Translations under genes and position numbers: made by a program
Notes under the pieces: generated by a model
Told to the model about the DNA's origin: nothing
The model's database searches: none
Seen by the model: only the letters and a program-made list of their open reading frames with translations
Part shown: in pieces, positions 61,764 through 64,000 of the stretch
How positions within the stretch are numbered: position 1 is the first letter of the stretch
Layout: each line of letters starts with the position of its first letter
DNA from: Aliidiomarina sedimenti
Lineage (GTDB): Bacteria > Pseudomonadota > Gammaproteobacteria > Enterobacterales > Alteromonadaceae
Assembly (NCBI RefSeq): GCF_003986955.1
Contig: NZ_PIPN01000006.1
Span: 62,001-126,000, forward strand
Length of the DNA stretch: 64,000 nucleotides
Reading direction: 5' to 3'

Positions 61764-62849
61764 TTAGTCAGCTGCCCCAAGCTCTTTGGCCCTCTGCGCG
61801 GTTTGTGTTGTCAGCGCGGGATCCTGAGGCTGCCATCCCTGTGTATTTTCCAATACCAACTGAGCCATCATATCGATGTGCGCATTGTCGGCATTGAGAC
61901 ATTCAATGTACTGATAGGTTTCGCCGCCCGCTTCGATAAAATACTCGCGGTTCTCTTCACCAATTTCCTCAATAGTTTCAAGACAATCGGAAGAAAAACC
62001 CGGGCAAACCATCTGCACCGACTTGACGCCTTTTGCAGGCAACGCCTTTAACGTTTCATCGGTATAAGGCTGCAACCATTCCTCGCGACCAAAGCGCGAC
62101 TGGAAGGTTGTCATGTACTCATCTTCGCCCAAATCTAAGTATTCCGCCACCAGCCGCGTGGTTTTATAACATTCGCAGTGGTACGGGTCGCCCTCAAGCA
62201 GGTAACGTTTGGGCACGCCATGGTAGGAAAACAGCAGCTTGTCGGTGCGTCCGTGTTCGGCCCAATGCGCCTTAATTTTCTCGGCGACGGCGGCAATGTA
62301 TGGCGGGTAATCCGGGTAATGGCTGATAAAACGGAAATCCGGTAACCAGCGACGACGGGTAAAGTCCGCCGCAATGTCATCAAAGGTAGACGCCGAGGTG
62401 GAGCCCGAATACTGCGGATACAATGGCAGCACCACCAGCTTACGCACACCGGCCTGCATCAGTCCTTCAATGGCGTTATGGATAGACGGCTGCCCATAAC
62501 GCATGGCAAAGGCGACTTCGACGCCATCACCGAACTCTTCAGCCAGCTTAACCGCTAAGGCGTCCCGCTGCGCCTGAGTGTGAAACATCAGTGGCGAGCC
62601 TTTGTCAGTCCATACAGTCCGATAGGCTTTCGCTGAACGGGCCGGGCGAATCCGCAAAATCACCCCGTGTAAAATAACTTTCCACAGCAAACGCGGTACT
62701 TCAACCACCCGCGGGTCGGACAGAAACTGGCCCAGATAGCGCCGTAACGCCGACGTGGTTGGCGCTTCAGGTGTGCCAAGGTTGGTAATCAGCACGCCAA
62801 TTTTGCCGCGTTCGCCATGTTTAAAGTCAGACCGCCCGTTGTACTTCAT
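61764..62849 (-). CDS. hemH: Ferrochelatase
   Basis: A 361-residue enzyme inserting Fe(II) into protoporphyrin IX. GVLITNLGTPEAPTTSALRRY near residue 18, SYHGVPKRYLLEGDPYHCECY near 208 (with catalytic His) and CPGFSSDCLETIEEIGEENRE near 284 are the signatures. The enzyme is slightly longer than E. coli HemH at the N-terminus. AGGAAA precedes the ATG. Confidence 0.96.
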   Translation of the reverse strand: MKYNGRSDFKHGERGKIGVLITNLGTPEAPTTSALRRYLGQFLSDPRVVEVPRLLWKVILHGVILRIRPARSAKAYRTVWTDKGSPLMFHTQAQRDALAVKLAEEFGDGVEVAFAMRYGQPSIHNAIEGLMQAGVRKLVVLPLYPQYSGSTSASTFDDIAADFTRRRWLPDFRFISHYPDYPPYIAAVAEKIKAHWAEHGRTDKLLFSYHGVPKRYLLEGDPYHCECYKTTRLVAEYLDLGEDEYMTTFQSRFGREEWLQPYTDETLKALPAKGVKSVQMVCPGFSSDCLETIEEIGEENREYFIEAGGETYQYIECLNADNAHIDMMAQLVLENTQGWQPQDPALTTQTAQRAKELGAAD

Positions 62850-63012
62850 ATTCTGTTTTCCTTTCTACAAAATTTGCGCCATTATAAACGACAATCCTGG
62901 CCATTAAGTGCGCTTTATACGAATTAGCTTAATCTAAAGTTCAGTTCGTTGACAGACTTCGCCCCTGGCCTGGTTTTAAGCTAAAATTTTGGGTTCATAT
63001 TTTTGGAGTAAC

Positions 63013-64000
63013 ATGCGTAATACAGCGTTGATCATCGTTGATGACCTGGCCGACTGGCAGCCCTACCACCCGAGCCAATCCGTTATGAGTGCCCGTGAAT
63101 ATATGCAACAGGCGGGCGCACGGCATCGCGGTACGATTATTAATTTATGTGCCGATTTGTCTTACCTTTCGACCGGCTACTACGTCAGCCTGCTTGCCGA
63201 AGCGCGAGGTCAGCGTGCACTGCCCTCGGCAGGCGTAATGAACGACCTGGCTAACCTGGATCACTACCAGCTGTTTTTGCGGGACATGAGCCGCCAGTTG
63301 AACCGCTATAGCAACTCCGAGCGCGCCAGCATTCTGATTTGTTTCGGACAAACAGAGTCCAGCGAGTTAACTGAGCTGGCACGCCATTTATTTGAAGCCT
63401 ATCCATGCCCGACATTGCAGGCGACCTTTATCCGTAACGGGCAGAACTGGACAATCGAGAAGCTTAGCAACCGGCCATTGAACGAGCTTAACGACGAGCA
63501 GCAGACTTTATTTGCCAATGCACTGGATGCCTTCAACAAGCGGGTCTGGCGCAAAGCCCGTGCGCGCAAAGAATACCGCTACGATCTGGCAATTCTGCAT
63601 GACCCGGATGAAAAAATTCCGACCAGTGATAAAAAGGCGCTGCAAAAATTTATTCAGGCCGCACGCTACAATGACATGGACTCTGAGCTGATCACGGCCG
63701 ATGACTACAGCCGCCTGCTCGAATTTGACGCTCTTTTTATTCGCGAAACCACCCGTATAAACCACCATACCTATCGCTTTGCCAAAAAAGCGCAGGCCAA
63801 CGGGCTGGTGGTGATTGACTCGCCGGAAGCGATTTTAAAATGCGCCAATAAAGTCTTTTTACATGAGTTGTTGGAAAAGAATAAAGTGCCGATGCCCCGT
63901 TCCGAGTTACTTATCGACGGCGACAATCTGGACTATGCCGCCATTGGCGACAAACTTGGCTACCCGGTGGTGCTAAAGATTCCAGACGGCGCATTCTCGA
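63013..64000 (+). CDS. RimK-like ATP-grasp protein with RLAN-type N-terminal domain (5' part)
   Basis: The first 329 codons are visible; the gene runs past the window edge. The N-terminal half (NTALIIVDDLADWQPYHPSQ, NLCADLSYLSTGYYVSLLAEARG) matches the RLAN domain that precedes RimK-type ATP-grasp ligases. From about residue 195 the pre-ATP-grasp region begins (YDLAILHDPDEKIPTSDKKAL), and AILKCANKVFLHELLEKNKVPMP near 278 starts the ATP-grasp domain. RimK relatives add glutamate or other amino acids to peptides and proteins; this two-domain family's substrate is not established. GGAG stands five bases before the ATG. Confidence 0.85.
   Translation, partial: MRNTALIIVDDLADWQPYHPSQSVMSAREYMQQAGARHRGTIINLCADLSYLSTGYYVSLLAEARGQRALPSAGVMNDLANLDHYQLFLRDMSRQLNRYSNSERASILICFGQTESSELTELARHLFEAYPCPTLQATFIRNGQNWTIEKLSNRPLNELNDEQQTLFANALDAFNKRVWRKARARKEYRYDLAILHDPDEKIPTSDKKALQKFIQAARYNDMDSELITADDYSRLLEFDALFIRETTRINHHTYRFAKKAQANGLVVIDSPEAILKCANKVFLHELLEKNKVPMPRSELLIDGDNLDYAAIGDKLGYPVVLKIPDGAFS

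Overview
The window looks like a chromosomal segment of a marine gammaproteobacterium of the Alteromonadales, most likely Idiomarinaceae (Idiomarina, Pseudidiomarina or Aliidiomarina). This is inferred from protein sequence and conserved neighbourhoods: ygfB-pepP-ubiH-ubiI beside gcvTHP, zapA-ssrS-fau-rpiA-serA, xseB-ispA-dxs facing ribH-nusB-thiL-pgpA, yajC-secD-secF, sodium-type pomAB, and phoBR. There is no rRNA or tRNA here to fix the taxonomy.

Layout. 1-644: start of a MHYT-domain membrane sensor, cut by the window edge. 891-4294: a tight four-gene operon for a VTT/DedA-like membrane protein, an MGDG-synthase-type glycosyltransferase, a small YkoP-like protein and a cytoplasmic polysaccharide-deacetylase-fold protein. 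About 4280-11916: an accessory, AT-richer block read mostly from the minus strand. It is an array of integron gene cassettes separated by attC-like sites, with no integrase in the window (a CALIN). The cassettes carry a decayed StbDE-type toxin-antitoxin pair, a DUF4269 protein, a two-helix membrane peptide, a ParE-type toxin-antitoxin pair, a zinc-ribbon/HEPN-like protein, a broken HipBA locus, a SIR2-like protein, a coiled-coil membrane protein and a DUF6988-like helical protein. 12302-16830: glycine cleavage genes gcvT-gcvH-gcvP with a divergent LysR regulator. 17823-27677: ubiquinone hydroxylases, pepP, ygfB, zapA, 6S RNA, a PH-domain/amidohydrolase pair, fau, rpiA and serA. 27719-38501: phoR-phoB behind a Pho box, a sensor kinase, rdgC, an HDOD protein, srmB, a VanZ-like protein, thiI, and pomAB behind a sigma-28-like promoter. 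38791-47356: isoprenoid precursor genes, pgpA, thiL, nusB, ribH, an acyltransferase, a DUF3014 protein and yaaA. 47564-52242: an archaic (Csu-like, spore-coat-U) chaperone-usher pilus operon under a cyclic-di-GMP-I riboswitch; its usher carries what looks like an N-terminal AMIN domain. 52291-64000: secF, secD, yajC, an FHA-type sigma-54 activator, a TRIC-type channel, a GntP permease, the TIGR03545/TIGR03546 pair, hemH and the start of a RimK-like ATP-grasp protein.

Working together: most of the window is housekeeping (C1 and serine metabolism, ubiquinone, isoprenoids, thiamine, riboflavin, haem, protein export). Two regions stand out as accessory: the integrase-less cassette array, whose genes are mainly toxin-antitoxin modules and candidate defence proteins, and the c-di-GMP-controlled pilus operon with its unusual usher. 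All family assignments come from reading the sequence and recalling families; no database search was run.
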